Of a DNA stretch of 64,000 bases, positions 19,110-31,229 are shown piece by piece. The first letter of the stretch is position 1. Each line of letters opens with the position of its first letter. The notes under the pieces are model-generated. The model saw only the letters and a list, made by a program, of their open reading frames with translations. It was not told the origin of the DNA and did no database searches. A program made the translations under genes and the position numbers. Source of the DNA: Bacillus sp. V3B (GTDB taxonomy: Bacteria > Bacillota > Bacilli > Bacillales > Cytobacillaceae); assembly GCF_024494465.1 (NCBI RefSeq), contig NZ_JAETXM010000009.1, forward strand, positions 62,001-126,000, given 5' to 3'.

Positions 19110-20294
19110 TTACTTGTCATTAAGAGCTACAACACCTGGAAGCTCTTTTCCTTCCATAAACTCTAATGAAGCACCGCCACCCGTAGAAATATGACTCATC
19201 TGATCGGCTAGATTAAACTTTTCAACGGCTGCAGCGGAATCACCGCCACCAATGATTGAATATGTATCTTTTGCATGTGCTAAGCTTTCTGCAACGGCTT
19301 TCGTTCCATTCGCAAATGCTTCAAATTCGAAAACGCCCATTGGACCATTCCAAATGACAAGCTTTGATTTTTGAATCACATCACGATAAAGTTCAGCTGT
19401 TTTTGGACCAATATCAAGCGCTTGCCAATCAGCTGGAATCTCTTCCATAGAAACTACCTTTGTATTGGCATCTTGAGCAAATTGATCAGCAACAATCCCA
19501 TCAATTGGCATATAGAAATTAACACCTTTTTCTTTCGCCTTTTCAATAAACGACTTGGCTAAATCAATTTTATCTTCTTCCAATAATGACTTACCGATTT
19601 CATGTCCTTGAGCTTTAATGAATGTATAAGCCAAGCCACCACCGATAATAAGATTATCTACTTTTTCTAATAGATTATCGATTACATCAATCTTATCTTT
19701 TACTTTTGCTCCACCAATAATGGCTGTGAATGGACGCTCTGGATTGGAAAGTGCTTTCCCGATTACGTCTAATTCTTTATCCATTAAGAAACCTGAAACA
19801 GCTGGAATATGATGAGCAATTCCTTCTGTTGAAGCATGTGCACGGTGTGCTGCCCCAAATGCATCATTGATATATATATCAGCTAATTCGGAGAAGGCTT
19901 TTGCTAATTCAGGATCATTTTTCTCTTCTCCTGGGTAGAAACGAACATTTTCAAGAAGGAGAACATCACCCTCATTCATATCTGAAACGAGTGCTTTGAC
20001 AGCGTCTCCATAGGATTCATCAGCTTTTTTTACACTTTTACCAAGTAACTCTGACAGTCGAGTGGCTACTGGAGTTAGACGTAGTTCTTCAACCACTTTT
20101 CCTTTTGGTCGACCAAGGTGACTAGCCAAGATTACTTTTGCCCCTTGTTCTTGTAAATATTGAATGGTTGGAAGAGCCGCACGAATACGAGTCTCATCTG
20201 TTATTTTTCCATCTTGCATCGGTACGTTAAAGTCGACACGACAAAAAACTCTTTTCCCTTTTAAATCGACATCTCTTACGCTTTTTTTGTTCAA
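19110..20294 (-). CDS. pgk: Phosphoglycerate kinase
   Basis: Phosphoglycerate kinase transfers phosphate from 1,3-bisphosphoglycerate to ADP. The 394 residues show [11 protein letters not shown] near 18, ASHLGRPKG near 58, the GGAKVKDKI segment and the C-terminal nucleotide-binding [14 protein letters not shown]. The start is TTG, nine bases after AAAGGAGG. A 256-base gap with the gap terminator separates it from gapA, so pgk-tpiA-gpmI-eno is fed partly by readthrough and possibly by a weak local promoter that I cannot define. Confidence 0.98.
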   Translation of the reverse strand: MNKKSVRDVDLKGKRVFCRVDFNVPMQDGKITDETRIRAALPTIQYLQEQGAKVILASHLGRPKGKVVEELRLTPVATRLSELLGKSVKKADESYGDAVKALVSDMNEGDVLLLENVRFYPGEEKNDPELAKAFSELADIYINDAFGAAHRAHASTEGIAHHIPAVSGFLMDKELDVIGKALSNPERPFTAIIGGAKVKDKIDVIDNLLEKVDNLIIGGGLAYTFIKAQGHEIGKSLLEEDKIDLAKSFIEKAKEKGVNFYMPIDGIVADQFAQDANTKVVSMEEIPADWQALDIGPKTAELYRDVIQKSKLVIWNGPMGVFEFEAFANGTKAVAESLAHAKDTYSIIGGGDSAAAVEKFNLADQMSHISTGGGASLEFMEGKELPGVVALNDK

Positions 20295-20434
20295 CGTAAA
20301 GGTCCTCCTTTAAGATCAAAGTTTAGAGTAACTATCTGTTATGCTGTGTGAGAAAGCAAGGCCTTTAATAGGATTATGTAAAGTTAGTCTATCTTACAAG
20401 ATATTTAATCATACGTAGCTCGACTCTTTTCCCC

Positions 20435-20470
20435 ATAAGAAAAAGGAGTAGGGAATGTTCCCTGCTCCCC
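20435..20470 (-). terminator. Terminator or processing hairpin after gap
   Basis: On the minus strand GGAGCAGGGAA pairs with TTCCCTACTCC and is followed by TTTTTCTT. It lies between gap and pgk, so it would set the ratio of cggR-gap to downstream glycolytic transcripts. Confidence 0.75.
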
Positions 20471-20550
20471 TCTACCCTTTATCATTATAGACGTTCGCTA
20501 AGAAATTTTCCAATAATTATATTGGCGCGAACATTTATTTATTGACTAGA

Positions 20551-21573
<1,023 letters not shown>

Positions 21574-21609
21574 TTAAAATGTAAGGATTATTTCTTTAAA
21601 AAATTTATA

Positions 21610-22641
21610 TTATAGGGATTTTCCTTGTAACAACTCTTGGGCTGCTGCTTCATCTGTAATGAGAATCGTTGATGGTGGAGCTTGTTTCATATAAGCACGA
21701 ATTGCTTTGGCCTTCGAGGCTCCTCCTGCTACAGCAATGACGTGTTTAACATTCCTAAGATCATCCAGTTGTAATCCCACTGTCTGAACCTTATGAACCA
21801 CCTCACCTGCTTCATTGAAATAATAACCAAAAGCTTCTCCAACTGCTTTAGATTCTTTAAGTTTCTTCAGTTCTTCTTCGTTCGTCTTACGGCGATTTGC
21901 CATTGTAATAGCGTCCCCAATTCCATGCAATACCATGCTAGCAGATTTGATTAAGGATAATACTTCGTGAATTTCTGGTTCTTTAATCATAAATTCATAC
22001 ATTTCCTTGCTCACTTGGTCTGGAACATATAAAACACGATGCTTCGACCTTGTTCGTTCTGCCATTTTGGAACAAATCGAGTTGGCTTGATTCTTTACAT
22101 CTTCACCAATTCCACCTCGTGCGGGCACAAACAGCAAGTCCAGGTTATTTGAGTATGGCTTCATCATATCTGCAATAGAAGCCATTGTAGATCCTCCAGT
22201 AACGGCAATGATATTTTTTCCACTCAAATATTTATTTATGCAGGTGACACAGGTTTTCCCTAGCTCTTCTTTCACCCAGGGGAGAAGATCACTATTTCCC
22301 GAAACAATGAATACTTTCTTGATTCCCAAGCTTTGTTGCAAGCCTGATTCCATCTCATCGATTCCCGTAATATCACGTATGACACTTCCGAGTTCTTCCA
22401 CTAATTCTTTTCCATCTTCTGTTAAGCTCATGCCGGAACTCGTGCTATAAATTAGTTTTTGCTGTTTCAAGAAATCGACTTCACTACGCAAAACTCTTTC
22501 TGTTAAATCAAGTGTTACTGAAAGAGTTCTTCTTCCAACCGGTTCCATAGATCCAATAATATGAAGAATATGATAGCGTTTTTGAATAATAGAGAGTAAA
22601 TCAGGTAATAATCTTTTTTGTAAATCAATAATTGATTTCAT
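21610..22641 (-). CDS. cggR: Central glycolytic genes regulator CggR (SorC family)
   Basis: CggR represses the cggR-gap-pgk-tpiA-gpmI-eno operon; fructose-1,6-bisphosphate relieves repression in B. subtilis. The 343 residues have an N-terminal helix-turn-helix region (about 25-75: GRRTLSVTLDLTERVLRSEV) and a SorC-type sugar-phosphate-binding domain. That domain includes VTGGSTMASIADMM, VPARGGIGEDVKNQ and HGIGDA. AAGGGAG precedes ATG. A well-formed CggR operator lies 24 bases upstream of the start, so it is autoregulated. Confidence 0.95.
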   Translation of the reverse strand: MKSIIDLQKRLLPDLLSIIQKRYHILHIIGSMEPVGRRTLSVTLDLTERVLRSEVDFLKQQKLIYSTSSGMSLTEDGKELVEELGSVIRDITGIDEMESGLQQSLGIKKVFIVSGNSDLLPWVKEELGKTCVTCINKYLSGKNIIAVTGGSTMASIADMMKPYSNNLDLLFVPARGGIGEDVKNQANSICSKMAERTRSKHRVLYVPDQVSKEMYEFMIKEPEIHEVLSLIKSASMVLHGIGDAITMANRRKTNEEELKKLKESKAVGEAFGYYFNEAGEVVHKVQTVGLQLDDLRNVKHVIAVAGGASKAKAIRAYMKQAPPSTILITDEAAAQELLQGKSL

Positions 22642-22664
22642 TTTATGTAACTCCCTTACTTATG

Positions 22665-22700
22665 GTCACCATTAGTCCAGGTTAGACATATTATGTCCCA
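22665..22700 (-). promoter_or_regulatory. CggR operator
   Basis: On the minus strand GGGAC-N6-TGTC is followed, after the usual spacing, by a second TGGAC-N6-TGAC. This is the direct-repeat layout known for CggR (CGGGAC-N6-TGTC, N4, repeated), with a few mismatches in the second half. It lies between the predicted transcription start and cggR. Confidence 0.8.
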
Positions 22701-22732
22701 CTTGGCACAAAAAAAATTACCCTGCACAAATG

Positions 22733-22761
22733 ATTCTAGCAGGAATGTTTTACTAATTCAA
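22733..22761 (-). promoter_or_regulatory. Sigma-A promoter of the cggR-gap operon
   Basis: TTGAAT (22761-22756) and TAGAAT (22738-22733) are 17 bases apart. The predicted start near 22726 is 26 bases before the operator. Confidence 0.65.
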
Positions 22762-22774
22762 TCACTTATTTTCA

Positions 22775-22788
22775 TGTAAGCGCTTTAA
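22775..22788 (+). promoter_or_regulatory. cre-like site upstream of the cggR promoter
   Basis: TGTAAGCGCTTTAA has one mismatch to the cre consensus and an AAGCGCTT core palindrome. It sits 13 bases outside the -35 of the cggR promoter and 18 bases past the end of the glutaredoxin-like gene. Confidence 0.4.
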
Positions 22789-22806
22789 TTATGTCTAAAT
22801 TATTAA

Positions 22807-23055
22807 CTATTTGTATGTAAGCGCTCCAAGTAGCGTGATCTTGTCAATATGACCATATTGTATTTCTTTTCTATCTACCATAACGACCGGGATCATTAAA
22901 CCATACTTTTCCGTCCAGTCATCGTTTAAAGCAATATCGCATTCTTCGTAATCAAAATCGATATGATTCCGCAAATCATCAATCACATCTTTCGCCTGTT
23001 CACATAAATGACAGCCATTTCGCGTGTATAGAGTGATCACTGGTGTTTTCTTCAT
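22807..23055 (-). CDS. Glutaredoxin-family protein (CXXC thioredoxin fold)
   Basis: This 82-residue thiol-disulfide exchange protein has the redox motif CHLC after TLYTRNG and the cis-proline region IPVVMVD near 55. Length and pattern fit the glutaredoxin-like DUF836 proteins of Bacilli. Its physiological partner is unknown. It lies 24 bases downstream of the sigma-54 gene on the same strand and upstream of cggR, an arrangement found in several Bacillaceae; it is probably co-transcribed with rpoN. Confidence 0.85.
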   Translation of the reverse strand: MKKTPVITLYTRNGCHLCEQAKDVIDDLRNHIDFDYEECDIALNDDWTEKYGLMIPVVMVDRKEIQYGHIDKITLLGALTYK

Positions 23056-23079
23056 TCTTATCCCTCTTCTATTCTCCCC

Positions 23080-24411
23080 TTATCTAAATCGTTTTCTTTT
23101 AGATGAAGCTAGAATACCTAGTTGGTCTCGATATTTTGCGATCGTCCTTCTTGATACAACGATCCCATTATTCGCTTTCAATAAGGCAACTAACTCTTGA
23201 TCTGAAAGGGGTTTTAATTTATCTTCTTTCTCTATTAGTAGAGAAATTTCCTTTTTTACCTGAATCGCAGACGTATCTTCGTTTGAGATTGTTTTAATTG
23301 TACTTGAAAAGAAAGATTTAAGCTCAATCGTACCAAAAGGGGTTTGAGCATATTTCTCCCGAACAGCTCGACTTACAGTTGATTCATGTATGCCTAGTTC
23401 TTCAGAAACCTCCTTCATCGTTATCGGTTTTACATGATTAGGTCCATGGATAAAAAAATCTGGTTGCTTTTCAATGATTTTTAAGGCCACTTTAATAAGG
23501 GTTTCTTTTCTTTGCTCAATGCTCCGCATAATCCACTGGTAATCCTGCTGCTTCTCCTGTAAAAAACGCTTAACTTTTTCATCACCTATTGCATGAAATT
23601 TACGAAAATATCTTTTATTAAACTGAATTTTCGGCAGTACTTCATCAAAGACACTAACAGAAAATGTCGTGCTGTCACATTTAATGATGATATCTGGAAC
23701 AATATACGAAGCCTGCTCGTAGTAAAAAGCGGCTGCTGGTCTCGGGTTCAGTGATTGTACATAGTCAAATACTTGCTGAATTTGTTTCATCTCAACCCCG
23801 AGATTTTTTGCAATTAACTTCCATTTCTTTTCAGCAAATAAAAGAAAATAATCTGAAATGATCGTAGCTGCTAGTTTATTCTTGTCCTCTTCACGATTGA
23901 TTTGGAAAAGAAGGCATTCTTGTAAGTTTCTTGCCCCAACTCCAGCGGGTTCAAGACCTTGTATGATCCGAACAGCCTCTTCAACTTCCTGACAGGAAAT
24001 AGACAAAATAGTAGCTACTTCATCCGAACTGATATGTAAGTAACCATTTTCATCAAGACTGTTAATTAAAAAAGTAAGAACTTTTTTGAGTGAATCATCA
24101 TAAGAACGAAAATCGATTTGTGAAAACAAATAATCTACTAACGATGTTTCCTTTTGGGCGATTTGCTCTAGCCAACTTTGCTTATCGACTTGTGTCGCTT
24201 TTTTTACTTTTTTCACGCGATCATACTGAGGGTCCATTGTTTGTATATTTCTAGATTCTATTTGCAGGAGTGGATTTTCTATCGCTTTATTTTCGAGAAA
24301 TTCTACCAGTTCTTGGGTGGAATATTGTAGCAGTGCAATTGCCTGTGTTAATTCTTGCGTCATAGCTAATTTCACGGTTTGCTGTTGCCCTAATCCTACT
24401 TTCATATCCAT
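23080..24411 (-). CDS. rpoN: RNA polymerase sigma-54 factor (RpoN/SigL)
   Basis: Sigma-54 directs RNA polymerase to -24/-12 promoters and needs an AAA+ activator. The 443 residues show the Gln/Leu-rich region I (LAMTQELTQAIALLQYSTQE), the core-binding domain, the helix-turn-helix region (TMKEVSEELGIHESTVSRAV near 345) and the C-terminal RpoN box VSRRTIAKYR. I start at ATG 24411, eight bases after GAGGAG; the GTG nine bases earlier overlaps that site. No activator gene is in the window. Confidence 0.95.
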   Translation of the reverse strand: MDMKVGLGQQQTVKLAMTQELTQAIALLQYSTQELVEFLENKAIENPLLQIESRNIQTMDPQYDRVKKVKKATQVDKQSWLEQIAQKETSLVDYLFSQIDFRSYDDSLKKVLTFLINSLDENGYLHISSDEVATILSISCQEVEEAVRIIQGLEPAGVGARNLQECLLFQINREEDKNKLAATIISDYFLLFAEKKWKLIAKNLGVEMKQIQQVFDYVQSLNPRPAAAFYYEQASYIVPDIIIKCDSTTFSVSVFDEVLPKIQFNKRYFRKFHAIGDEKVKRFLQEKQQDYQWIMRSIEQRKETLIKVALKIIEKQPDFFIHGPNHVKPITMKEVSEELGIHESTVSRAVREKYAQTPFGTIELKSFFSSTIKTISNEDTSAIQVKKEISLLIEKEDKLKPLSDQELVALLKANNGIVVSRRTIAKYRDQLGILASSKRKRFR

Positions 24412-24539
24412 GCTAATCACTCCTCTATTTATATTACAATAAGACGCATAACTCGTGAACCAGAATCTTGTTTATTACAAATATTATCAACATGATCATT
24501 TTATGACTGTATTTCACAAAAACTTCAAGAAAAACGTAC

Positions 24540-24568
24540 TTGCAAAGGTCAAATCCATATCATATAAT
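24540..24568 (+). promoter_or_regulatory. Sigma-A promoter of tRNA-Arg
   Basis: TTGCAA (24540-24545) and TATAAT (24563-24568) have a 17-base spacer, 31 bases before the tRNA. Confidence 0.8.
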
Positions 24569-24599
24569 AGAAAAGCGTTGTTTTTTAAGTTCTAACTTT

Positions 24600-24671
24600 G
24601 CCCTCGTGGTGCAACGGATAGCACGCAAGCCTCCGAAGCTTGAAATGCAGGTTCGATTCCTGCCGAGGGCA
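24600..24671 (+). tRNA. tRNA-Arg (anticodon CCG)
   Basis: A full cloverleaf is present. The acceptor GCCCTCG pairs with CGAGGGC, the D arm GTGC with GCAC, the anticodon stem CAAGC with GCTTG around CTCCGAA (anticodon CCG), and the T arm CAGGT with CCTG around TTCGATT. CCA is not encoded. It reads CGG codons and stands alone with its own promoter and terminator. Confidence 0.96.
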
Positions 24672-24698
24672 TATCTATTTCGTTGACTAACTTTTTTT

Positions 24699-24738
24699 CA
24701 AAAAACCTTCTATCCTCAAACGGATAGAAGGTTTTTTG
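24699..24738 (+). terminator. Terminator of tRNA-Arg
   Basis: CCTTCTATCC pairs with GGATAGAAGG around six bases, flanked by A6 and T6. Confidence 0.9.
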
Positions 24739-24988
24739 TATGTTTTCTATTGATCTAGTTTTGCTCGAAGACATCTAGGTTATTGTTTATCAGAAAGGAT
24801 TTTTGGTTATGATGGAGGATGAAAAGCATAATTCTATCCCAACAAATATACAAGCCTGTGTAGATTAGAGGGTGATTAATTGATGACCATACTAATGCTG
24901 GCGATAGTATATCCTATATAACCGAGTTGGATATAGAGAAAAACAAAATATATGTCGAACAATATCTTGTTTAATTTCAAGTCTATCA

Positions 24989-25018
24989 TTTGACCTTTTT
25001 TGACCATCAGTGTATGAT
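24989..25018 (+). promoter_or_regulatory. clpP promoter with overlapping CtsR operator
   Basis: TTTGACCTTTTTTGACC (24989-25005) is the complement of the CtsR heptad repeat GGTCAAA-NNN-GGTCAAA. It contains the -35 TTGACC (24990-24995); TATGAT (25013-25018) follows after 17 bases. ClpP should thus be derepressed on heat or proteotoxic stress. The other roughly 250 bases back to the tRNA terminator show nothing I can name. Confidence 0.85.
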
Positions 25019-25100
25019 GAAATTACAAACAGCTTTAGGATGTGGGGAACCTTTTTCTATTGCTGCGGAACTTTATTTATAACGAGAAGGAGGATGTAAG

Positions 25101-25709
25101 ATGAATTTAATCCCAACAGTTATTGAACAAACAAACCGCGGGGAAAGAGCTTATGATATTTATTCCCGACTATTAAAAGACCGTATTATTATGTTAGGTA
25201 GTGGGATTGATGACAATGTTGCCAATTCTATTGTAGCACAATTACTTTTCCTTGAAGCAGAAAATCCAGAGAAAGATATCTCTATTTATATTAACAGTCC
25301 TGGAGGAAGTATAACAGCTGGAATGGCGATTTACGATACAATGCAATTTATTAAGCCAGATGTTCAAACCATTTGTATTGGTATGGCTGCTTCCATGGGT
25401 GCTTTCTTACTTACTGCTGGTACAGAAGGTAAGCGTTACGCCCTTCCAAACGCTGAAGTGATGATTCACCAACCGCTTGGTGGCGCACAAGGTCAAGCAA
25501 CAGAAATTGAGATTGCTGCGAAACGTATTCTATTCTTGCGTGAGAAATTGAACCAGATTCTTGCTGATCGTTCTGGTCAACCACTTGAAGTTATTTCAAG
25601 AGATACTGACCGTGACAACTTCATGACTGCTGAAAAAGCAAAAGAATATGGATTAATCGACCATATTATTACTCGTAGTACAGCTGTTACAAAAAAGAAA
25701 GAAGATTAA
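25101..25709 (+). CDS. clpP: ATP-dependent Clp protease proteolytic subunit
   Basis: ClpP forms the tetradecameric serine protease chamber that works with ClpX, ClpC or ClpE. The 202 residues carry the full triad: Ser98 in GMAASMG, His123 in MIHQP and Asp172 in TDRDNF. The N-terminal processing region ([11 protein letters not shown]) and handle region are complete. AGAAGGAGG precedes ATG. It is the likely protease for proteins carrying the tmRNA tag described above. Confidence 0.98.
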   Translation: MNLIPTVIEQTNRGERAYDIYSRLLKDRIIMLGSGIDDNVANSIVAQLLFLEAENPEKDISIYINSPGGSITAGMAIYDTMQFIKPDVQTICIGMAASMGAFLLTAGTEGKRYALPNAEVMIHQPLGGAQGQATEIEIAAKRILFLREKLNQILADRSGQPLEVISRDTDRDNFMTAEKAKEYGLIDHIITRSTAVTKKKED

Positions 25710-25722
25710 TCTTCTTTCACCA

Positions 25723-25761
25723 AAAAAGAAAACTCGCATCTGTTGCGGGTTTTCTTTTTTT
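25723..25761. terminator. Terminator between clpP and crh
   Basis: AAGAAAAC-CGCA pairs with TGCG-GTTTTCTT around a short loop and is followed by T7. The A-run on the other side lets it serve crh on the minus strand as well. Confidence 0.8.
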
Positions 25762-25786
25762 GCTAATTTATTTATATTTGTAGAGT

Positions 25787-26044
25787 TTATCCTTCCTGCT
25801 GGATATATCTTGCCAATTCTTCAACTGCTTCGCTTTCATCATTTCCTTCAGCACTTAATTGAACAATACTTCCTGAACCAACAGCAAGGCTCATCAGACC
25901 CATGATGCTTTTGGCATTTACCTTTTTACCATCTTTTTCCAAAAATACATCTGATGAAAATCGATTTGCTTCCTGTACAAACAAAGCAGCGGGACGAGCT
26001 TGTAAACCTGTTTTTAATTTGACTTCAACCTGTTTTTCTACCAT
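25787..26044 (-). CDS. crh: Catabolite repression HPr-like protein Crh
   Basis: Crh is phosphorylated on Ser46 by HPr kinase and then acts as CcpA cofactor. The 85-residue HPr fold has Gln at position 15 (TGLQARPAA) where HPr has the PTS-phosphorylatable His, the hallmark of Crh. Ser46 is present in AKSIMGLMSL. It lies downstream of whiA-yvcK-rapZ as in B. subtilis. Its kinase HprK is encoded at 43631. Confidence 0.96.
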   Translation of the reverse strand: MVEKQVEVKLKTGLQARPAALFVQEANRFSSDVFLEKDGKKVNAKSIMGLMSLAVGSGSIVQLSAEGNDESEAVEELARYIQQEG

Positions 26045-26226
26045 TTCTCTTTTTCCTCCTATATAAAACTATATTTATCTGTATAAATGGGTAAAAACCC
26101 TTATTGTATCCAACCTATTTACATACAGGCGTTTGACCTGATTTCTCTCCCAGCTATAAAGCCTCAACACCCCGCTGAATTTATTACTATTGTTCTAATA
26201 TACACAAAGTTTTCGAAAACATTCGA

Positions 26227-27168
26227 TTAAATCGATTGACCTCTTCTTAATTTATCAGCAATTTCATCAATCTTTCGCAATCGATGATTGATTCCTGATT
26301 TACTAATCGTACCGCCAGATACCATCTCTCCTAATTCTTTCAATGTTACATCCTGATACTCAACGCGAAGTTCAGCAATTTCCCGTAGTTTTTCAGGCAA
26401 CACCTCTAAACCAACAGATCCTTGAATATACTTGATATTCTCCACCTGTCGAATGGCAGCCCCAATGGTTTTATTCAAATTTGCCGTTTCACAATTGACG
26501 AGTCTATTTACTGAATTTCTCATATCTCGGACAATACGGACATCCTCAAATCGTAATAGAGCATTGTTGGCCCCGATAATAATCAAGAAGTCGGTAATTT
26601 TTTCAGCTTCCTTTAAATACGTAATAAAACCTTTTTTGCGCTCTAGTGTTTTACTATTCAAATCAAACGAGTTCATTAATTCACACAACGAGTCATTGTG
26701 CTCTTTATATTGAGAAGCAACTTCAAGATGATAGGAGGACGTTTCTGGATTATTTACCGAACCACTTGCAAGAAAGGCCCCTCGCAAGTAAGAGCGCTTA
26801 CAACAGTTCCTCTTAACCAAATCAGGAGAAATACGATTCAAAAATTCAAAACCTTCTCCTATAATACCTAAATCTTCCAATATATGACGAGCTCTTTCCA
26901 CTAAGCGAACAATGTATACATTATTTTTCTTCAATCTCATTTTTTTTCGAACAAGAAGTTCAACACTAATTGGATAATATTTTTTAATCAACGTGTAAAT
27001 TCTTCTTGCAATAGCAGCATTTTCTGTTTGAATATCGACCGCTAATTTTTTATTTGTAAAAGAGAGTGAGCCGTTTATTTGGATAAGCGCTGAAAGTTCA
27101 GCCCTTCCACAACAGTCTTTTACCTCTAAATTTGTTAATTCCTTTTTTGTCTCCGAAGCGAAAGACAT
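26227..27168 (-). CDS. whiA: DNA-binding protein WhiA
   Basis: WhiA combines an N-terminal LAGLIDADG-homing-endonuclease-like fold without nuclease residues ([19 protein letters not shown] near 120-140) with a C-terminal helix-turn-helix ([20 protein letters not shown] near 275-300). In Bacillus it influences division and chromosome segregation. The 313-residue length is normal. It is 36 bases downstream of yvcK and part of the rapZ-yvcK-whiA block. Confidence 0.96.
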   Translation of the reverse strand: MSFASETKKELTNLEVKDCCGRAELSALIQINGSLSFTNKKLAVDIQTENAAIARRIYTLIKKYYPISVELLVRKKMRLKKNNVYIVRLVERARHILEDLGIIGEGFEFLNRISPDLVKRNCCKRSYLRGAFLASGSVNNPETSSYHLEVASQYKEHNDSLCELMNSFDLNSKTLERKKGFITYLKEAEKITDFLIIIGANNALLRFEDVRIVRDMRNSVNRLVNCETANLNKTIGAAIRQVENIKYIQGSVGLEVLPEKLREIAELRVEYQDVTLKELGEMVSGGTISKSGINHRLRKIDEIADKLRRGQSI

Positions 27169-27204
27169 TGCTTCACCCCCTAGAACAACGACTCATAATA
27201 AGTA

Positions 27205-28188
27205 TTACGCTTGATGTCGCCTATTAGTTTCATCTAATAACAAAGAATATAAAATTTGTGCTACTTCATTTGTGTCATGGCGAATAACACCATTTTCAAG
27301 ACTAACAATTTCACCATAAATGACTTCAAGACCTAACTCATAAAGGGTATTAACATCAAAATGAACAGGCGTTGCAGCCTCTTTAATGTATTTTTTCTGT
27401 ATCTCATTTGGAATTTCTTCACTATTCACCAGAATCGTATCAATGAATGGTCGCTCCATATGATCATAAATCGCTCTCACATGCTCACTTGCAGTATAAC
27501 CAAGTGTTTCTCCAGCCTGTGTCATTAAATTACAGATATACACCTTTTTAGCCTTCGCACGACACACTTCTTCACCTAGTTGTGGAACAAGAAGATTAGG
27601 CAAAATACTTGTGTACAGACTTCCCGGACCGATAATAATGAGATCCGCCTCTTGAATCGCCTGAATCGTTTCAGGAAGTGGATCTACCTTTTCAGGAGTT
27701 AAAAAGACCCGCTTAATTTTCTTTCCTGAATAAGGTATTTTCGATTCTCCCGATATCATGACTCCATCTTCTAGTTCCGCATGTAAAACCACACTTTGAT
27801 TCGCTGCAGGCAATACTTTTCCATGTACATTCAAAACCTTACTCATTTCCTGAATCGCATACATAAAGTTTCCTGTTATCGAAGTCATCGCCGCTAGAAT
27901 CAAATTTCCGAGTGAGTGCCCTGATAAGTCATTCGATGCCTTAAATCGATGTTGGAACATTTCTTCGACTAAGGGTTCTACTTCAGAAAGAGCGGCTAAA
28001 ACATTACGAACATCTCCAGGAGGTGGAATATTTAATTCATTCCTGAGTCTACCCGAGCTTCCACCATCATCAGCAACGGTTACAATAGCCGTAATATCAA
28101 CAGAGAATTTCTTCAACCCTCTTAATAAGACGGGTAACCCTGTACCACCACCGATAATGACAATGTTAGGCTGTCCGGTTTTCGTCAT
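27205..28188 (-). CDS. yvcK: YvcK, gluconeogenesis factor (CofD-like, UDP-sugar-binding)
   Basis: YvcK is needed for growth on gluconeogenic carbon sources and for envelope homeostasis in Bacillus, and binds UDP-GlcNAc-type nucleotides. The 327 residues show [15 protein letters not shown] near 12, [14 protein letters not shown] near 37 and [11 protein letters not shown] near 190, as in the CofD/YvcK family. The ATG overlaps the rapZ stop (ATGA), so the two are translationally coupled. Confidence 0.95.
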   Translation of the reverse strand: MTKTGQPNIVIIGGGTGLPVLLRGLKKFSVDITAIVTVADDGGSSGRLRNELNIPPPGDVRNVLAALSEVEPLVEEMFQHRFKASNDLSGHSLGNLILAAMTSITGNFMYAIQEMSKVLNVHGKVLPAANQSVVLHAELEDGVMISGESKIPYSGKKIKRVFLTPEKVDPLPETIQAIQEADLIIIGPGSLYTSILPNLLVPQLGEEVCRAKAKKVYICNLMTQAGETLGYTASEHVRAIYDHMERPFIDTILVNSEEIPNEIQKKYIKEAATPVHFDVNTLYELGLEVIYGEIVSLENGVIRHDTNEVAQILYSLLLDETNRRHQA

Positions 28189-29078
28189 GTTAGTTTTTCC
28201 TTTCTTTTGTCGATATCACGATGTGAAATTTGGGTATGATAATCTTTTTCGAAAGTATGACCAATCGTTTCAGCAAGTGCTACAGAGCGATGTTGGCCAC
28301 CTGTACAACCAATGGCAATTACGAGCTGTGCTTTTCCCTCTCGTTTATATTGAGGAAGCATAAAAGTGAGAAGATCCGTCACTTTTTCAATGAATTTATG
28401 TGTTTCCGTCCATTTCAATACATAACCTGATACTTCATCATTCAAACCTGTCAATGGACGCATATGATCAATATAATGAGGGTTTGGTAAAAACCGTACA
28501 TCAAACACAAGATCAGCATCAATTGGAATTCCATGCTTAAAACCAAAAGACACGACATTAACCGTAAACATAGCCTTTTTATTAACAGAAAACTCCGTCA
28601 AAATCTTTTCTCTTAATTCTCTAGGCTTCATGGTGGAAGTATTATAAATGAGCTGTGCTCTTCCTTTTAATTCACTCAGTAACTGTCGTTCATGCTGTAT
28701 CCCTTCCAGTGGAAGACCCGTAGGAGCTAGTGGGTGCTTTCTTCTTGTTTCTTTATACCTTCTGACGAGAGTCTCATCATCAGCCTCTAGGAAGAGAATT
28801 TGCGGTGTTACCCAAGAGCTTTCAACTAAATCATCTAGCGCCTTAAAGAGATGATCAAAAAACTCTCTCCCTCTTAAATCCATCACTAACGCAACCTTAG
28901 TCATCTTATTCCCAGACTCCTTCATTAGTTCAAGAAATTTCGGGAGCAGAGTAGGAGGTAAATTGTCTACACAGAAAAAACCTAAGTCTTCAAAGCTTTG
29001 AATCGCAACTGTTTTTCCTGCTCCTGACATACCTGTAATAATCACTATTTGCGAATCATGTAGCGATTCAGTACTCAT
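28185..29078 (-). CDS. rapZ: RNase adapter/nucleotide-binding protein RapZ (YvcJ)
   Basis: This P-loop protein hydrolyses NTP. In B. subtilis YvcJ affects competence, and in E. coli RapZ senses glucosamine 6-phosphate and controls small RNA decay. The 297 residues have Walker A GMSGAGKT (16-23), a Walker-B-like region around MDLRGREF, and the C-terminal [14 protein letters not shown] typical of the family. Its stop overlaps the yvcK start. Confidence 0.96.
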   Translation of the reverse strand: MSTESLHDSQIVIITGMSGAGKTVAIQSFEDLGFFCVDNLPPTLLPKFLELMKESGNKMTKVALVMDLRGREFFDHLFKALDDLVESSWVTPQILFLEADDETLVRRYKETRRKHPLAPTGLPLEGIQHERQLLSELKGRAQLIYNTSTMKPRELREKILTEFSVNKKAMFTVNVVSFGFKHGIPIDADLVFDVRFLPNPHYIDHMRPLTGLNDEVSGYVLKWTETHKFIEKVTDLLTFMLPQYKREGKAQLVIAIGCTGGQHRSVALAETIGHTFEKDYHTQISHRDIDKRKEKLT

Positions 29079-29104
29079 TGTTTTTTCCCCCCTCTCCTAT
29101 TTTT

Positions 29105-29563
29105 TCAACTCGGATCTAGTCGATAACTTAGTAATTTAAAATCAGGTGTATACGTAAAAGTTCCATAGATCATTCCATTCCCATGAATCATATACTCCAA
29201 AATATGATAGTCCCCTTCCGCCATGGGAAGACTTCTGATTTCGTCAATCGGTTGCCAACGAATAATTCCTTCATCAGATTCATCCAAATTCAAACCATCT
29301 GCATCTTTAGAGAAAAATGTAAACATCATCCACTCGGATAAGATTTGATCCCCATCCTTCATGATAAAAGTAAAAATACCTTTAATATTTGGGTTTCGTA
29401 AATAGATACCTGTTTCTTCCCTGAATTCACGAATACAAGAATCTCTCACCGATTCCCCTGGCTCCATTTTTCCACCAGGTGCCACCCACCAATTACGGCG
29501 CGGCTTCTGTAATAGCAATACTTCATTATCTTTCAATAGTACACAGTTTGTCACTCGCTGCAT
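29105..29563 (-). CDS. yvcI: Nudix hydrolase YvcI (MutT/NUDIX)
   Basis: Nudix enzymes hydrolyse a nucleoside diphosphate linked to a moiety X. In 152 residues the Nudix box is intact: GGKMEPGES, then REFREETGI, near residues 32-56. The substrate cannot be predicted. I start at ATG 29563, nine bases after GGAG; the in-frame TTG further upstream overlaps that site. It leads the yvcI-rapZ-yvcK-whiA-crh run, and the gap before it holds copy 4 of the modular repeat. Confidence 0.9.
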   Translation of the reverse strand: MQRVTNCVLLKDNEVLLLQKPRRNWWVAPGGKMEPGESVRDSCIREFREETGIYLRNPNIKGIFTFIMKDGDQILSEWMMFTFFSKDADGLNLDESDEGIIRWQPIDEIRSLPMAEGDYHILEYMIHGNGMIYGTFTYTPDFKLLSYRLDPS

Positions 29564-29824
29564 TATGGACCACTCCAATCAGACAACAACGTCAAAGTAT
29601 GTTAGCTCATTCTATTCATGTAATTATCCTTAGATGAATGATTCTCTACTTATAGATCAATATAAAAAGTTGAAGAATCATATGAATTCATTTTGAGAGG
29701 CTGTAATCTTAACTAATTTCATTTATTATACTATTTTTAAGAAGTCGTCACAATGGATAGAGTCACCATATGGCAACATCAAATTAAGTGATTGTACTCC
29801 ACATGACAGAATTTACTTTATAAT

Positions 29825-30075
29825 CAAATTCGCCCCGCCGAATTTGCGCCCGGATTTTTATCACGCTTCAGAAAGCCACATCCTGTGGCTTTCGCCTGAC
29901 TAGGACGTCCTGTCCGTCGTCGAGCTCGCTCGATCAATTACCTTTAAAAAATCCGAGGCATCCGCCGGAGGCTTAACTTCATTCAGTCGGGGTTTGAACC
30001 CCCACTGAATCAGAGAGCTTTTTGCATTCATCCCCCACTTACAGAAGTGGAGGACTTCTGCTGAATGAAGTTAAA
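29825..30075. repeat. Modular palindromic repeat, copy 4 (full form)
   Basis: This copy is almost identical to copy 1, with all hairpin modules. TTTAT (29817-29821) ends three bases before the left edge. It lies between the trxB terminator and yvcI. The other parts of this 709-base gap are AT-rich and show no gene. Confidence 0.87.
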
Positions 30076-30126
30076 GGAAAAATTACCCATATGACTCTCG
30101 AAATTTTTTACAAGAAACATCTTCGC

Positions 30127-30155
30127 AAAAAAAATAGCACAGGCTACACCTGTGC
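30127..30155 (-). terminator. Terminator of trxB
   Basis: GCACAGG pairs with CCTGTGC around five bases and is followed on the minus strand by TATTTTTTTT. Confidence 0.85.
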
Positions 30156-30272
30156 GTTCAAAGCATTTATCTTTAAAGGGGGTAAATTTCTATTTCATCA
30201 TATCCCAAATATATTTCGGAACGGTTACAAAATAATTAAAACAAAGTGAAGTTTTATAAAGGAACAAGCTGC

Positions 30273-31229
<957 letters not shown>

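Noticed and set aside
24592-24774. Antisense open frame across tRNA-Arg and its terminator
   Set aside because: It is the complement of a complete tRNA and a terminator, so coding is not credible.
24800-24870. A 17-codon frame (ATGATGGAGGATG...) before clpP
   Set aside because: It is very short, with no convincing site and no family; I could not separate it from chance.
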